DNA of 64,000 nt from an uncultured Eubacteriales bacterium (GCA_934444365.1 CAKSCM010000001.1:124001-188000), one strand, 5' to 3'; counted from the first letter of the stretch, positions 24,004 to 32,014 are shown. Numbers and translations are program-made. Notes: generated from the letters alone by a model not told the origin.

Positions 24004-26103
24004 ATGGATAAGTATATAGGTAAACGCCTTGACGGACGCTATGAGATCAAGGAAATAATAGGCGTCGGCGGAATGGCGGTCGTTTACAAGGCTTATGACA
24101 ACATCGACGATCGCATGGTTGCGGTGAAAATTTTAAAGGAAGAGCTGCTTGCCGACGACGATTTAAGACGTCGTTTTAAAAACGAGTCGAAGGCTATTGC
24201 CGTGCTGTCTCATCCCAACATTGTCAAGGTTTACGATGTAAGCTTCGGCGACCGTCTGCAGTACCTTGTAATGGAGTATATTGACGGAATTACCCTTAAG
24301 GAGTACATCGCCCAGCAGAAGGTCATTGGCTGGAAGGATGCGCTGCATTTTACCGTGCAGATTCTTCGCGCACTGCAGCACGCTCATGACAAAGGCATTG
24401 TCCACAGGGATATAAAGCCGCAGAACATTATGCTGCTTTCCGACGGGACTATAAAGGTTACCGATTTCGGAATAGCACGTTTTGCCCGTAACGAGCAGAG
24501 AACCATGACCGACAAGGCCATCGGCTCGGTACATTACATCAGCCCGGAGCAGGCGAGAGGCGATGTTACCGACGCGAAGTCTGATATTTATTCGGTCGGT
24601 GTTTTGCTGTACGAAATGCTTACGGGGCGTCTTCCGTTTGAGGCCGACAGCGCCGTATCGGTTGCCATTATGCAAATGCAAAGCACCCCGAAAATGCCGA
24701 GGGAGATAAACCCCGAAATTCCGGAGGGCCTTGAAGAGATCACCATAAAGGCGATGCAGAAGGAGCCGAAAATGAGATATCAGTCGGCAGCCGAGATGCT
24801 TGCCGATATTGAGCGTTTCAAGCTTGATCCCGACATAGTTTTCGGTTACAGGTACTTTGTGGATAATGAGCCTACAAAGTATATACCGACTTCCGAGGTT
24901 ATTTCGGTTTCGGGGGTTAAGAATGACAGCGATACGGATGACGACGATGACGGCGATTCCTCTAATCAGGGCCGTTCGAAGTTTATGCCGGTTTTAGTCG
25001 GAGTCACCTCCGCTTTTATAATTGGTATAGTCGCTCTTGCGATATTTCTTACAGGGCCGAGCGTTTTCGGCCTTTGGGGTAAGCCGTCGGGCGGAGTTGT
25101 TGAATGTCCCACACTGATAGGTCTTGAATATAACGCCGTTATTGCCGATGACAACTATAAACAGTACAAAATAAAGCTCAACAGTGCCAAAAATGCTTAC
25201 AGCACCGAATATGAATCCGGCATAATTATGTGGCAGTCGCCCGATCCCGGTAAATCCATAAAGGGTGAAAAGGTCATTGAGGTTGCGGTTTCTTTGGGCT
25301 CCAAGCAGATAAAAATGACCGATTACCGCAACTATGCGAAATCGGCCGTTATAAAGAGCCTTGAAAGCTTAGGGGTTAAGTATACAGTCGAAGAGGTTTA
25401 CAGCGACGATATAGCCAAGGATTTTGTCGTAAGGACAAATCCCGCCGGCGGATTACCGGTAGACAGCGATACCACGGTCACCATTTACGTCAGTAAGGGA
25501 GGCGTACCGCAGGTGGTTCAGGTCCAAAACTTTGTCGGTCTTATGATCGATGAGGCGAAGCGTCAGGTTGAGGACAACGGTCTTAAGGTCGGAAACATTA
25601 CCGAAAAGGAAAGCAATGATTATCCGGCGGGATATGTTATAAATCAGTCCCTTTCATCCAGATCAAGTGTTAATAAGGATTCGGTCGTCGATCTTACGGT
25701 CAGCAAAGGACGCCCGTCATATCCCGTAAAGGTTAAGATGCCCATTCCCTCGAAGGCGGTTAAAAAGCTCAGTCTGGAGATATTCTATAACGGACAGAGC
25801 ATTCATTCTACCACTATTGATCCGACGGCAATTTCCGGTTCGAATAAATACGTTGAGCTTCAGCTCACCGCCGATATGTTTAATCCGGCAAGCAGCACTC
25901 CGACAATAATGGTTAAGCTCGGCGGACATCAGTATATGGAATATAAGCTCAATTTTACCGAGGGGACATATGCCAAGTTAAAGACGTTTAATCTCCCGGA
26001 GGATGTTTTAAAAGATCCGGAGGTAAGCAGTACAGTTTCATCCGAACCGTCGGTATCTTCGGGCGTTGTTGAACCGGACGATTCCGATGTTGATTATGAC
26101 TGA
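24004..26103 (+). CDS. prkC: PASTA-domain serine/threonine kinase PrkC
   Basis: A 699-residue Hanks-type kinase. The kinase domain (about 10-270) shows the GVGGMAVVYKA glycine loop, VAVKIL lysine, HRDIKPQN catalytic loop, DFGIAR and SPEQARG. One transmembrane helix lies near 323-345. The outside part has three PASTA repeats that bind muropeptides or lipid II, then a ~120-residue beta-rich tail and a Ser/Asp-rich end. It signals wall status and, in spore formers, germination. The ATG is preceded by CGGAGG. Confidence 0.96.
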   Translation: MDKYIGKRLDGRYEIKEIIGVGGMAVVYKAYDNIDDRMVAVKILKEELLADDDLRRRFKNESKAIAVLSHPNIVKVYDVSFGDRLQYLVMEYIDGITLKEYIAQQKVIGWKDALHFTVQILRALQHAHDKGIVHRDIKPQNIMLLSDGTIKVTDFGIARFARNEQRTMTDKAIGSVHYISPEQARGDVTDAKSDIYSVGVLLYEMLTGRLPFEADSAVSVAIMQMQSTPKMPREINPEIPEGLEEITIKAMQKEPKMRYQSAAEMLADIERFKLDPDIVFGYRYFVDNEPTKYIPTSEVISVSGVKNDSDTDDDDDGDSSNQGRSKFMPVLVGVTSAFIIGIVALAIFLTGPSVFGLWGKPSGGVVECPTLIGLEYNAVIADDNYKQYKIKLNSAKNAYSTEYESGIIMWQSPDPGKSIKGEKVIEVAVSLGSKQIKMTDYRNYAKSAVIKSLESLGVKYTVEEVYSDDIAKDFVVRTNPAGGLPVDSDTTVTIYVSKGGVPQVVQVQNFVGLMIDEAKRQVEDNGLKVGNITEKESNDYPAGYVINQSLSSRSSVNKDSVVDLTVSKGRPSYPVKVKMPIPSKAVKKLSLEIFYNGQSIHSTTIDPTAISGSNKYVELQLTADMFNPASSTPTIMVKLGGHQYMEYKLNFTEGTYAKLKTFNLPEDVLKDPEVSSTVSSEPSVSSGVVEPDDSDVDYD

Positions 26104-27016
26104 CAGCACAAAGCTTCCCCGTAAAGAAGCACTTAGCGGTGTAATAGTTAAAAGCATTTCGGATGAGTATACGGTTGATGCAAACGGTGTACAGACGGTT
26201 TGCAAGGCAAGAGGGGTTTTTCGGCACAACGGAACAACCCCTCTTGTGGGTGATCGGGTAAGGTTTGAATTATCCACGGACGGTACGGGGCGGATTATAG
26301 AGATAAGCGACCGCAAAAACTTTCTGCTTCGTCCTCCGGTTGCCAATATTGACCGTTTGTTTATTGTTTCATCGGCCGACATGCCCCGTCCCAATCGGGC
26401 GCTGATCGACCGGACGGCGGTTTTTGCACATGAAAATGATATTGAACCCTGTTTTATATTCAATAAAACCGATCTTGCGGATGTAACCGGGCTTGTCGAC
26501 GTATATAAAAAAGCCGGTTATGCCGTATATACCGTTTCCTGCAAAACGGGACAGGGGACAGACAAACTTAAAAATGCGGTTTCAGAGGGCATAAATGCGT
26601 TTACGGGGAATTCCGGCGTCGGTAAATCGAGCATACTTAATCTGCTTATGCCGGAAAATGAAATAAAAACCGGCGATATAAGCCTAAAGCTCGGCCGCGG
26701 CCGCCATACAACAAGGCATACGCAGATGTACGGCCTTTGCAATTCGGCCGCTTACGTGATCGATACTCCCGGATTTTCGTCGGAAAGCGAGAGCGATGTT
26801 TCCTTTGTTTATAAGGAGAATCTGCAGTTTGATTTTCTCGAATTTGAGAAGTTTATCGGAAAATGTCGTTTTACCTCATGTTCCCACACCGGGGAAAATG
26901 GTTGTGCCGTAAAAAATGCCGTAGAAAGCGGATTAATAGACGAAATACGGTATAAAAATTACGTTGCCTTTTACCGCGAGGCGGCATCTGTAGCCGATTG
27001 GCGCAAAAAACGGTGA
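26096..27016 (+). CDS. rsgA: Small ribosomal subunit biogenesis GTPase RsgA
   Basis: The 306-residue protein starts at ATG 26096, overlapping the end of prkC by 8 bases; an ATG at 26087 is possible. It has an N-terminal OB fold and a circularly permuted GTPase domain in the order NKTD, GNSGVGKSS, DTPGF. A C-terminal zinc-binding Cys/His motif follows (CRFTSCSH..GC). It assists late 30S maturation. The usual downstream rpe and thiamine pyrophosphokinase genes are missing; a terminator follows. Confidence 0.95.
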   Translation: MTDSTKLPRKEALSGVIVKSISDEYTVDANGVQTVCKARGVFRHNGTTPLVGDRVRFELSTDGTGRIIEISDRKNFLLRPPVANIDRLFIVSSADMPRPNRALIDRTAVFAHENDIEPCFIFNKTDLADVTGLVDVYKKAGYAVYTVSCKTGQGTDKLKNAVSEGINAFTGNSGVGKSSILNLLMPENEIKTGDISLKLGRGRHTTRHTQMYGLCNSAAYVIDTPGFSSESESDVSFVYKENLQFDFLEFEKFIGKCRFTSCSHTGENGCAVKNAVESGLIDEIRYKNYVAFYREAASVADWRKKR

Positions 27017-27050
27017 TACCGGGCTTTAAAATTGCAATTATAGAATATTA

Positions 27051-27093
27051 GCGTACGGAAAAAATTTTAAAAATCCGTACGCTTTATTTTTTC
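27051..27093 (+). terminator. Terminator of the rsmB-rsgA cluster
   Basis: GCGTACGGA (27051-27059) pairs with TCCGTACGC (27074-27082), with an A/T loop and a T-rich tail. Confidence 0.88.
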
Positions 27094-27182
27094 GTAAAAT
27101 TCACCGGCATTATCCAAAAATAATACTGTTTTAACCGTATAGCTATTGCATAAAATAATAAAAATTCAGGACGGTAAGAAAC

Positions 27183-28352
27183 ATGAAAAAACCTATAAAA
27201 AGACTGAAAACTTTTGAAACAAAAACATTTTTTGCCGTTTTGGGGATCGCCATAGGGGTTATGTCGGTTATAGTCGTAGGATTTTTAGGGCTTTGCGGAG
27301 TAAAAGCGGTGAATGCCGAGATGGACAGCATAGGAATTAAAGGAATTGCTCTTTGTCCGGAGGTAGGAGAGAGGAATTTTACCGCCGACGATATAGCGGT
27401 TATACGCTCTGTTTCCGGTGTTAAGGATGTTTCGCCGGTCTTTGCCGTGGTATGTCTTGCCGCCGACATAAAAGGACGTGCCGTTCCGGTGGTTGCTTTC
27501 GGATGTAAAAACACAAAAAGCACTGTTTTTTCAACTAGCATTAAAAACGGAAACGACATAAGCGATAATGACATAGAAAATTCGTCCGCTGTTTGCGTTG
27601 TGTCGGATAAATTAAGCGGATCGCTTGCCATTGATAATTTCGTTAAATTAAGCGTTGACGGAAAAAGCGCGGATTTTATAATAAAGGGGACGGTCTCAAC
27701 CGACAGCGAGCTTTTAAACGGCTCGGTTGGCGAGTGTATACCGCCGTTTGTTTACGTTCCGTACACATCATTACAGATTTTAACGGGGGATAGGGGATAT
27801 TCCCAGATTATAATAACGCCGCAAAGCAGCGTTTATTCCGAAAATGCCGATATATCGGCTGTATCGTCTCAGGTTGTATGGGCGCTAAAATCCGAAAGCG
27901 CTGATCGCTCGGTAAAAATACTCGATCTCGATACACAAAGATTGCAGCTTTCGAAGCTGTTATCATCCGGTGTCGATATATTAAAAGGAATAGCAGGCGT
28001 TTCCTTGGGTGTGGCATCTCTTCTTACAGCGACCGTTATGACGGTAACCGCAGCCGAGAAAAGGCGTGAAACGGTCATAAAAGGCCTTGTAGGAGCAAGC
28101 CGAGTGCAAATTACATGTGAATTTATGCTCATGTCGCTGAAGCTTTGCGTTATCGGAGTTACAATCGGTACGGCGCTCGGAATACTGATAACCTATTTTG
28201 TGTCATGTTTGCTGGATATTGATTTTTTCGTGGATTTTGATACAATTATCTCAGCGGATTTTTCGGCGATTTTAAGCGGTCTTGTACTGAGCGTTCTTCC
28301 GGTATTACGATCGATGTTTTCATATCCGCCGGAAAATCTTAAAAAAATTTAG
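27183..28352 (+). CDS. FtsX/MacB-like ABC transporter permease, without an ATPase partner
   Basis: The 389-residue protein has a transmembrane segment near 15-40, a large outside domain (about 45-255) and three C-terminal transmembrane segments (about 262-380), ending with 'PPENLKKI'. This is the MacB-PCD plus FtsX topology of type VII ABC permeases. No ABC ATPase gene lies within the window, so it either pairs with a distant ATPase or has another role. AGGACGGT precedes the ATG. It is 12 bases upstream of the DUF6873 gene. Confidence 0.65.
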   Translation: MKKPIKRLKTFETKTFFAVLGIAIGVMSVIVVGFLGLCGVKAVNAEMDSIGIKGIALCPEVGERNFTADDIAVIRSVSGVKDVSPVFAVVCLAADIKGRAVPVVAFGCKNTKSTVFSTSIKNGNDISDNDIENSSAVCVVSDKLSGSLAIDNFVKLSVDGKSADFIIKGTVSTDSELLNGSVGECIPPFVYVPYTSLQILTGDRGYSQIIITPQSSVYSENADISAVSSQVVWALKSESADRSVKILDLDTQRLQLSKLLSSGVDILKGIAGVSLGVASLLTATVMTVTAAEKRRETVIKGLVGASRVQITCEFMLMSLKLCVIGVTIGTALGILITYFVSCLLDIDFFVDFDTIISADFSAILSGLVLSVLPVLRSMFSYPPENLKKI

Positions 28353-28373
28353 TTTTTCGAAAAGGTGCTTAAA

Positions 28374-29117
28374 ATGATCCTCAATAAACCGAATTTGCCG
28401 CAAGGAAAAGTGAATGCCGTTGTCGTGTCGGGTGCGGACAAGGAGATAATTGCCCGCTTTGAATCTATGGGGATTACGCCGATTATCTGCAAATCCGACG
28501 ATATATTGCAGGATCCCGTAAAAAGCCATGCCGATATGAGCTTTTTACATATTACGGATAAAATCTGTCTGATCAGCAAGCATCAGACAGAGCTAAAATC
28601 TCAGCTTGAAAAAATCGGTTACACCTGCGTTACGCTCGGCAGCGATTTAAAACGCGAATATCCGGGCGATTGCTTACTGAATGCCGCCGTAATAGGAGGT
28701 ACCGTTATTTGTAATCCGAAATCGGCCGATGCCGTTATATCGGATATAGCCGAAAAAAGCGGTTTGCGTGTAATAACGACCTCACAGGGCTATACCAAGT
28801 GTTCGGTTTTGCCGGTAAATGAAAATGCATTTATAACAAGCGATAAGTCAATATACAAATCAAGCATTGTTGCCGGATTTGATGCTTTGTATGTCAATCC
28901 TGCCGGAATCGAGCTTCCGGGATACGACAACGGCTTTATAGGCGGCTGCGGAGGTCTGATAGGGAAGAATACCTTGGCAATATGCGGAGAATTATCCTAT
29001 TTTGCCGAAGGGGAAAAGATCATAGGATTTTGCAATAATTACGGAATCGAGATAATAAGCCTGATAAACGGTCCGCTTCGCGACATCGGATCGATCTTGC
29101 CGGTGTCATGCGAATAA
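28374..29117 (+). CDS. DUF6873-type protein of predicted amidinotransferase (GME) fold
   Basis: The ATG at 28374 follows AAAAGG at good spacing; a GTG nine bases upstream lies in that site. The 247-residue product shows NKPNLPQGKV at the start, a conserved HADM near residue 57 and a terminal cysteine in ILPVSC, a pattern I associate with DUF6873 and the guanidine-modifying-enzyme fold. The substrate is unknown. It probably shares a transcript with the permease upstream. Confidence 0.55.
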   Translation: MILNKPNLPQGKVNAVVVSGADKEIIARFESMGITPIICKSDDILQDPVKSHADMSFLHITDKICLISKHQTELKSQLEKIGYTCVTLGSDLKREYPGDCLLNAAVIGGTVICNPKSADAVISDIAEKSGLRVITTSQGYTKCSVLPVNENAFITSDKSIYKSSIVAGFDALYVNPAGIELPGYDNGFIGGCGGLIGKNTLAICGELSYFAEGEKIIGFCNNYGIEIISLINGPLRDIGSILPVSCE

Positions 29118-29280
29118 AATGCGGATTGAACGAAAAAACGAATTGCTGACTCATAAGCAATTTAAATATTTAGCGTGAATTAAAATTTATATATTATAAA
29201 AAATAAAAGTGAAAAAGACGATTCATACGGCTTTAATTATATGTTCGTAAAAATACACTGAATCAGAAAAAGAAAATTGA

Positions 29281-29328
29281 AGCAGTAAACCCCGGGAATG
29301 GTGATGTCCCGGGATTTACTGCTTTTTA
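29281..29328 (+). terminator. Strong terminator between the DUF6873 gene and the mobile element
   Basis: AGCAGTAAA (29281-29289) plus CCCGGGA pairs with TCCCGGG plus TTTACTGCT (29315-29323), with a single mismatch, then TTTT. It lies 160 bases after the DUF6873 stop and just before the left repeat of the element. Confidence 0.88.
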
Positions 29329-29350
29329 CTTACTGTAATAATGCCATAAT

Positions 29351-29430
29351 AGCCGGCGGAACGCCGCCGAGGCCGCGCTGGGGGGGGAGCATGCCCCCTT
29401 TCAACTTGCTAAGCAATTATACTAAATGAA
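29351..29430 (+). repeat. Left 80-bp direct repeat of the element
   Basis: It matches 31495-31574 except at two positions, one G/T at the end of the G-run and one T/A just after it. It contains a CGGCG/CGCCG hairpin, a G-run facing a C-run, the motif CTTGCTA (29405-29411) and the A/T arm AATTATACTAAAT (29415-29427). Confidence 0.93.
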
Positions 29431-29497
29431 GGTCTAATTTTGTACTAATTTAGACCAGTAAAGCACGAAGCGCAAGTTTCGCGCTTTACCTTGGCTA

Positions 29498-29527
29498 AAT
29501 TATACAAAATTTGTATTTAGTTTAATT
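29498..29527 (-). repeat. Internal inverted copy of the palindromic core-like site
   Basis: AATTATACAAAAT, four bases, then ATTTAGTTTAATT. Read on the minus strand it matches 31559-31588 at 26 of 30 positions. It may be a recombinase or Rep binding site. Confidence 0.6.
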
Positions 29528-29550
29528 GCGACGGATTCCGAAAGCTACGG

Positions 29551-29588
29551 AGGGGGGGCTTGCTACCCCCCCTCTTATTACTTGACTA
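29551..29588 (+). other. Candidate rolling-circle origin hairpin
   Basis: AGGGGGGG and CCCCCCCT (29551-29573) form a strong stem with the loop CTTGCTA, 50 bases before rep. Just after it TCTTATTACTTGACTA (29573-29588) resembles the TCTTATCTTGATA nick region of pC194/pUB110-type plasmids. Both features suit a double-strand origin, but no nick site is proven. Confidence 0.4.
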
Positions 29589-29624
29589 AATAACATAAAG
29601 CGCTCACTTTTTCTTTTTTTTGAC

Positions 29625-30464
29625 ATGGCAGTGGTTAAGTATCATCGACACGGTTACAGCCTTATCGGAAATGTTTCTGATTTTGAAAAATCCTGTCTTG
29701 AGCTTGGGAAAACAACTCAGCGGATGTATAACGGGGACACGTACTCTATTTATCGTTACGGGGATCAGATCAAGCTTGTACTTTTTCGTTTCGAACATAA
29801 CAGAAAAACCGGAGGGGCAAAACGCTTTGAGAAGGGCTGTATTACTACTTATGAAGAACGCTTTCAAAGCTCGTTAGCAAGGGCTCGCTCGAGGATATAT
29901 GAGCTTGCGGCGTGTAACGAGTTTGAGTTTTTCTGCACGTTCACGATTGACGGGGAAAAATTCGATCGGTACGATCTTTCAGCTTTCCGGAAAAGCTTTG
30001 CACACTTTATTCGCAACGAAAATGCCCGTAGGCTCGGCGATGACAAAATCAGATACTTAGTTATACCGGAACAGCATAAAGACGGGGCTTGGCATATGCA
30101 TGGGCTTTTGTGTGGCCTTACCGGTCAGCTCGTAAAGAATAAGCATGGGTATATGGATTGGCCGCGATACGCTGAAAGATACGGTTTTTTCAACTGTTCC
30201 CGAATAAAGGATCGACAGGCAACTGCCGGTTATATGGTAAAGTACATAACGAAAGATATAGCCGCAACGACACGGGCCGCCGGAGAACATTTATATTTCG
30301 CCTCGCAAGGGCTTAAAAGTAGGGAGGTGATCGCGAGAGAGTATAGAGGAGGACTGCCCGATGATCTCGTTTTTGATTATGAAGGGGATTATGTAAAAAC
30401 CGCCATAATTGACGATGAGATGTTGGCAAAAATTTTGCTTAAGCATTATGAGTTTACATTTTAA
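29625..30464 (+). CDS. HUH rolling-circle replication initiator (ORF2/G2P-like)
   Basis: The 279-residue protein carries all three rolling-circle motifs in order: FFCTFTI (about 102-108), the metal-binding HUH in WHMHGLL (H157, H159) and YMVKYITK (203-210). The last has the two-tyrosine YxxxYxxK form of the phiX174 gpA/P2 A superfamily. It should nick a specific origin and start rolling-circle replication of the element. The ATG at 29625 lacks a good ribosome binding site. The recombinase gene follows after 24 bases. Confidence 0.85.
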   Translation: MAVVKYHRHGYSLIGNVSDFEKSCLELGKTTQRMYNGDTYSIYRYGDQIKLVLFRFEHNRKTGGAKRFEKGCITTYEERFQSSLARARSRIYELAACNEFEFFCTFTIDGEKFDRYDLSAFRKSFAHFIRNENARRLGDDKIRYLVIPEQHKDGAWHMHGLLCGLTGQLVKNKHGYMDWPRYAERYGFFNCSRIKDRQATAGYMVKYITKDIAATTRAAGEHLYFASQGLKSREVIAREYRGGLPDDLVFDYEGDYVKTAIIDDEMLAKILLKHYEFTF

Positions 30465-30488
30465 GGAAAGACAACGAGGTGCGAATTT

Positions 30489-31049
30489 ATGAGAAGTCAG
30501 TGGATACCGAACGGTGAAGCGGAAAAGGTATTGGCGGCACTGACCGCCGAAAACCGCTTGATATGTGAAATAGGAATGGCAACAGGTTTACGGGTGGGCG
30601 ATATATTACGCTTAAAGCCGGAAAGCTTGGAAAAAAGGCGTTTCACTATACACGAGGAAAAGACGGGAAAAACACGAACTGTGTATTTACCGAAAGAGCT
30701 ACGCGAGCGAGCTGTAAAGCTGGCCGGGAAAAAATGGATTTTTGTTGGAAGAATAAATGGCAATAAGCATAGGACAAGACAGGCCGTATGGAAAGATTTG
30801 ACACGTGCGGCCGAGCGGTTCGGGGTTAAAAAGAACTTAACGCCGCACAGTATGCGGAAAATCTACGCTGTTGATCTCTACACGAAATGTGGTAATATCG
30901 ACAAGGTTCGACAGGCTCTCAACCATAGCGGCGAAGCTGTAACCATGATATACGCTTTGGCAAACGCTATAGACAAAAAAAGCAAAAATGAGTTGACAAA
31001 ATTCGAAAAGAGTTGTAAACTCAAAAATAAGAGGGGGGCGAAAAAATGA
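30489..31049 (+). CDS. Short tyrosine recombinase (catalytic domain only)
   Basis: The protein has 186 residues, against about 300 for Xer-type recombinases. The whole N-terminal core-binding domain is absent, yet the active residues are complete: R35 (TGLRVGD), a lysine at 58 or 61, H120 and R123 (PHSMRK), H146 (NHS) and Y155 (MIYAL). It is therefore probably active, not a fragment. A GAGGTG site precedes its ATG. It presumably integrates and excises the element. Its stop overlaps the next gene by four bases (ATGA). Confidence 0.85.
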   Translation: MRSQWIPNGEAEKVLAALTAENRLICEIGMATGLRVGDILRLKPESLEKRRFTIHEEKTGKTRTVYLPKELRERAVKLAGKKWIFVGRINGNKHRTRQAVWKDLTRAAERFGVKKNLTPHSMRKIYAVDLYTKCGNIDKVRQALNHSGEAVTMIYALANAIDKKSKNELTKFEKSCKLKNKRGAKK

Positions 31050-31303
31050 GTTGCAGCAAAACACCGAGGGTAGCGATAAAGCTTGAGACGTTGGAAAAGC
31101 TTGAGCGACTGTTGGAAGACGGAGAGACAGAAGAGGCTTTGACCTTGGTACAGGCCGCACTTAACCTCGAATTTCGGAAAGCTTTACAACAAGAGATACA
31201 CAAGCTACGGTACGCGAAATATTGGGCTGAAAAGGACGAGGATATAGAGCGGTTAGAAAAGATAGACGCAAAGCTTGAAAGAGCTTACCAGCTGTATTTT
31301 TGA
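31046..31303 (+). CDS. Small charged helical protein of the mobile element
   Basis: An 85-residue, mostly helical protein rich in Glu, Lys and Leu. It is coupled to the recombinase by an ATGA overlap and preceded by GAGGGGGG. I recognise no family. Position and coupling suggest an accessory factor such as a directionality or replication helper. A terminator follows at once. Confidence 0.65.
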   Translation: MSCSKTPRVAIKLETLEKLERLLEDGETEEALTLVQAALNLEFRKALQQEIHKLRYAKYWAEKDEDIERLEKIDAKLERAYQLYF

Positions 31304-31318
31304 ACTTATTCGCAAAAG

Positions 31319-31345
31319 GGCTCGCCCTTGGCGAGCCTCATTTTT
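31319..31345 (+). terminator. Terminator of the element operon
   Basis: GGCTCGCC (31319-31326) and GGCGAGCC (31330-31337) form a perfect 8-bp stem with a three-base loop, followed by T's, 15 bases after the small gene. Confidence 0.9.
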
Positions 31346-31381
31346 AGCTCAGGCTCGGAGAACAGCTTCGGCATGGGGCAC

Positions 31382-31433
31382 TTCGCGGCGTAGGGCCGCG
31401 CCGCTTGATGTGGCGCAGGCTGCACGCCGCGAA
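31382..31433. other. GC-rich long stem structure inside the element
   Basis: TTCGCGGCGT (31382-31391) and ACGCCGCGAA (31424-31433) form a perfect 10-bp outer stem; GCGCC (31398-31402) and GGCGC (31412-31416) form an inner one. The G/C content is far above the surroundings. It could be a single-strand origin, a non-coding RNA or part of a binding site. Confidence 0.45.
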
Positions 31434-31494
31434 CCAAAGGCAGAGGGGGGATAAAGAGAAAAAGGCCAAAGCGCGAAGCTTACGGAATCGGCCG

Positions 31495-31574
31495 AGCCGG
31501 CGGAACGCCGCCGAGGCCGCGCTGGGGGGGTAGCAAGCCCCCTTTCAACTTGCTAAGCAATTATACTAAATGAA
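31495..31574 (+). repeat. Right 80-bp direct repeat of the element
   Basis: This is the second copy of the repeat at 29351. Here the hairpin loop between the G- and C-runs reads TAGCAAG, the reverse complement of the CTTGCTA motif. Its right edge runs into the palindromic core-like site at 31559. Confidence 0.93.
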
Positions 31575-31588
31575 TATTTTGTATAATT
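31559..31588 (+). other. Candidate recombinase core site (attR-like)
   Basis: AATTATACTAAAT, a 4-base centre GAAT, then ATTTTGTATAATT: two inverted 13-base arms matching at 12 of 13 positions. That layout is typical of tyrosine recombinase cores. The first arm plus GAA belongs to the direct repeat and recurs at 29415. There the second arm is altered and displaced (29437-29450). Function is inferred. Confidence 0.5.
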
Positions 31589-31706
31589 CGGAGGAGGGAG
31601 ATAGCGGCAAAATCGCAAAAATCATCTTAATATGCTGTTCGACGTTGACATTAATGATAATAATATTGTGTAGTCAATATAATCTGTATTCTGCAATCTT
31701 GTAACT

Positions 31707-31833
31707 GTACGTAATTATAATAACGCTTTAATAATTTAGTCAAAGCTTATTGCGCTGCAGTTTATTGAATTAGTACTGTTCCTTTTTAAATTAATCATTT
31801 TAATCAAGCGTCTGCCCACGGTACGTAATTATA
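31707..31833 (+). repeat. Pair of short direct repeats GTACGTAATTATA
   Basis: Identical 13-base copies lie at 31707-31719 and 31821-31833, 114 bases apart, in A/T-rich DNA upstream of the recombinase gene at 32145. They might be protein-binding or recombination sites. Confidence 0.4.
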
Positions 31834-32014
31834 GTAGCTTATTTCAGCGTTTTTAGTTTTTTAATATTCTCTTTATAAGCTATAAGCTTTTTCCGCTTTT
31901 TATTTTTTTTATTTATGGTTTTAGCTGGCTAATTTAGTTTTGATTTGTCTGATAGAATTTCTTTATGTTTTTATTAATGATGTAATTTTGTGCTGTTAGA
32001 ATTGTCTTTTACGC

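Larger units (their letters stand above)
29118..29624. other. Non-coding region before rep
   Basis: These 507 bases hold a terminator (29281), the left 80-bp repeat (29351), small inverted repeats (29431-29456 and a hairpin at 29459-29490), a palindromic core-like site (29498) and a G/C hairpin (29551). The first 160 bases are A/T-rich with nothing recognised. Confidence 0.7.
29351..31588 (+). mobile_element. Compact Rep/tyrosine-recombinase integrative element
   Basis: The segment is bounded by two 80-base direct repeats, 2144 bases apart and identical at 78 of 80 positions. Between them lie three close plus-strand genes: an HUH rolling-circle Rep, a catalytic-domain-only tyrosine recombinase and an 85-residue protein. 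Non-coding flanks are rich in hairpins. No relaxase beyond Rep, no transfer genes and no cargo are seen. It resembles an integrated small rolling-circle replicon or the simplest kind of mobilisable element. Exact ends are inferred from the repeats and the core-like site at the right end. Confidence 0.7.

Noticed and set aside
29405..29430. Possible dif site in the direct repeat (TTATACTAAAT resembles one Xer half-site)
   Set aside because: Only one half fits E. coli dif; the second 11-base arm with a 6-base centre is absent, so it was treated as an element-specific core instead.
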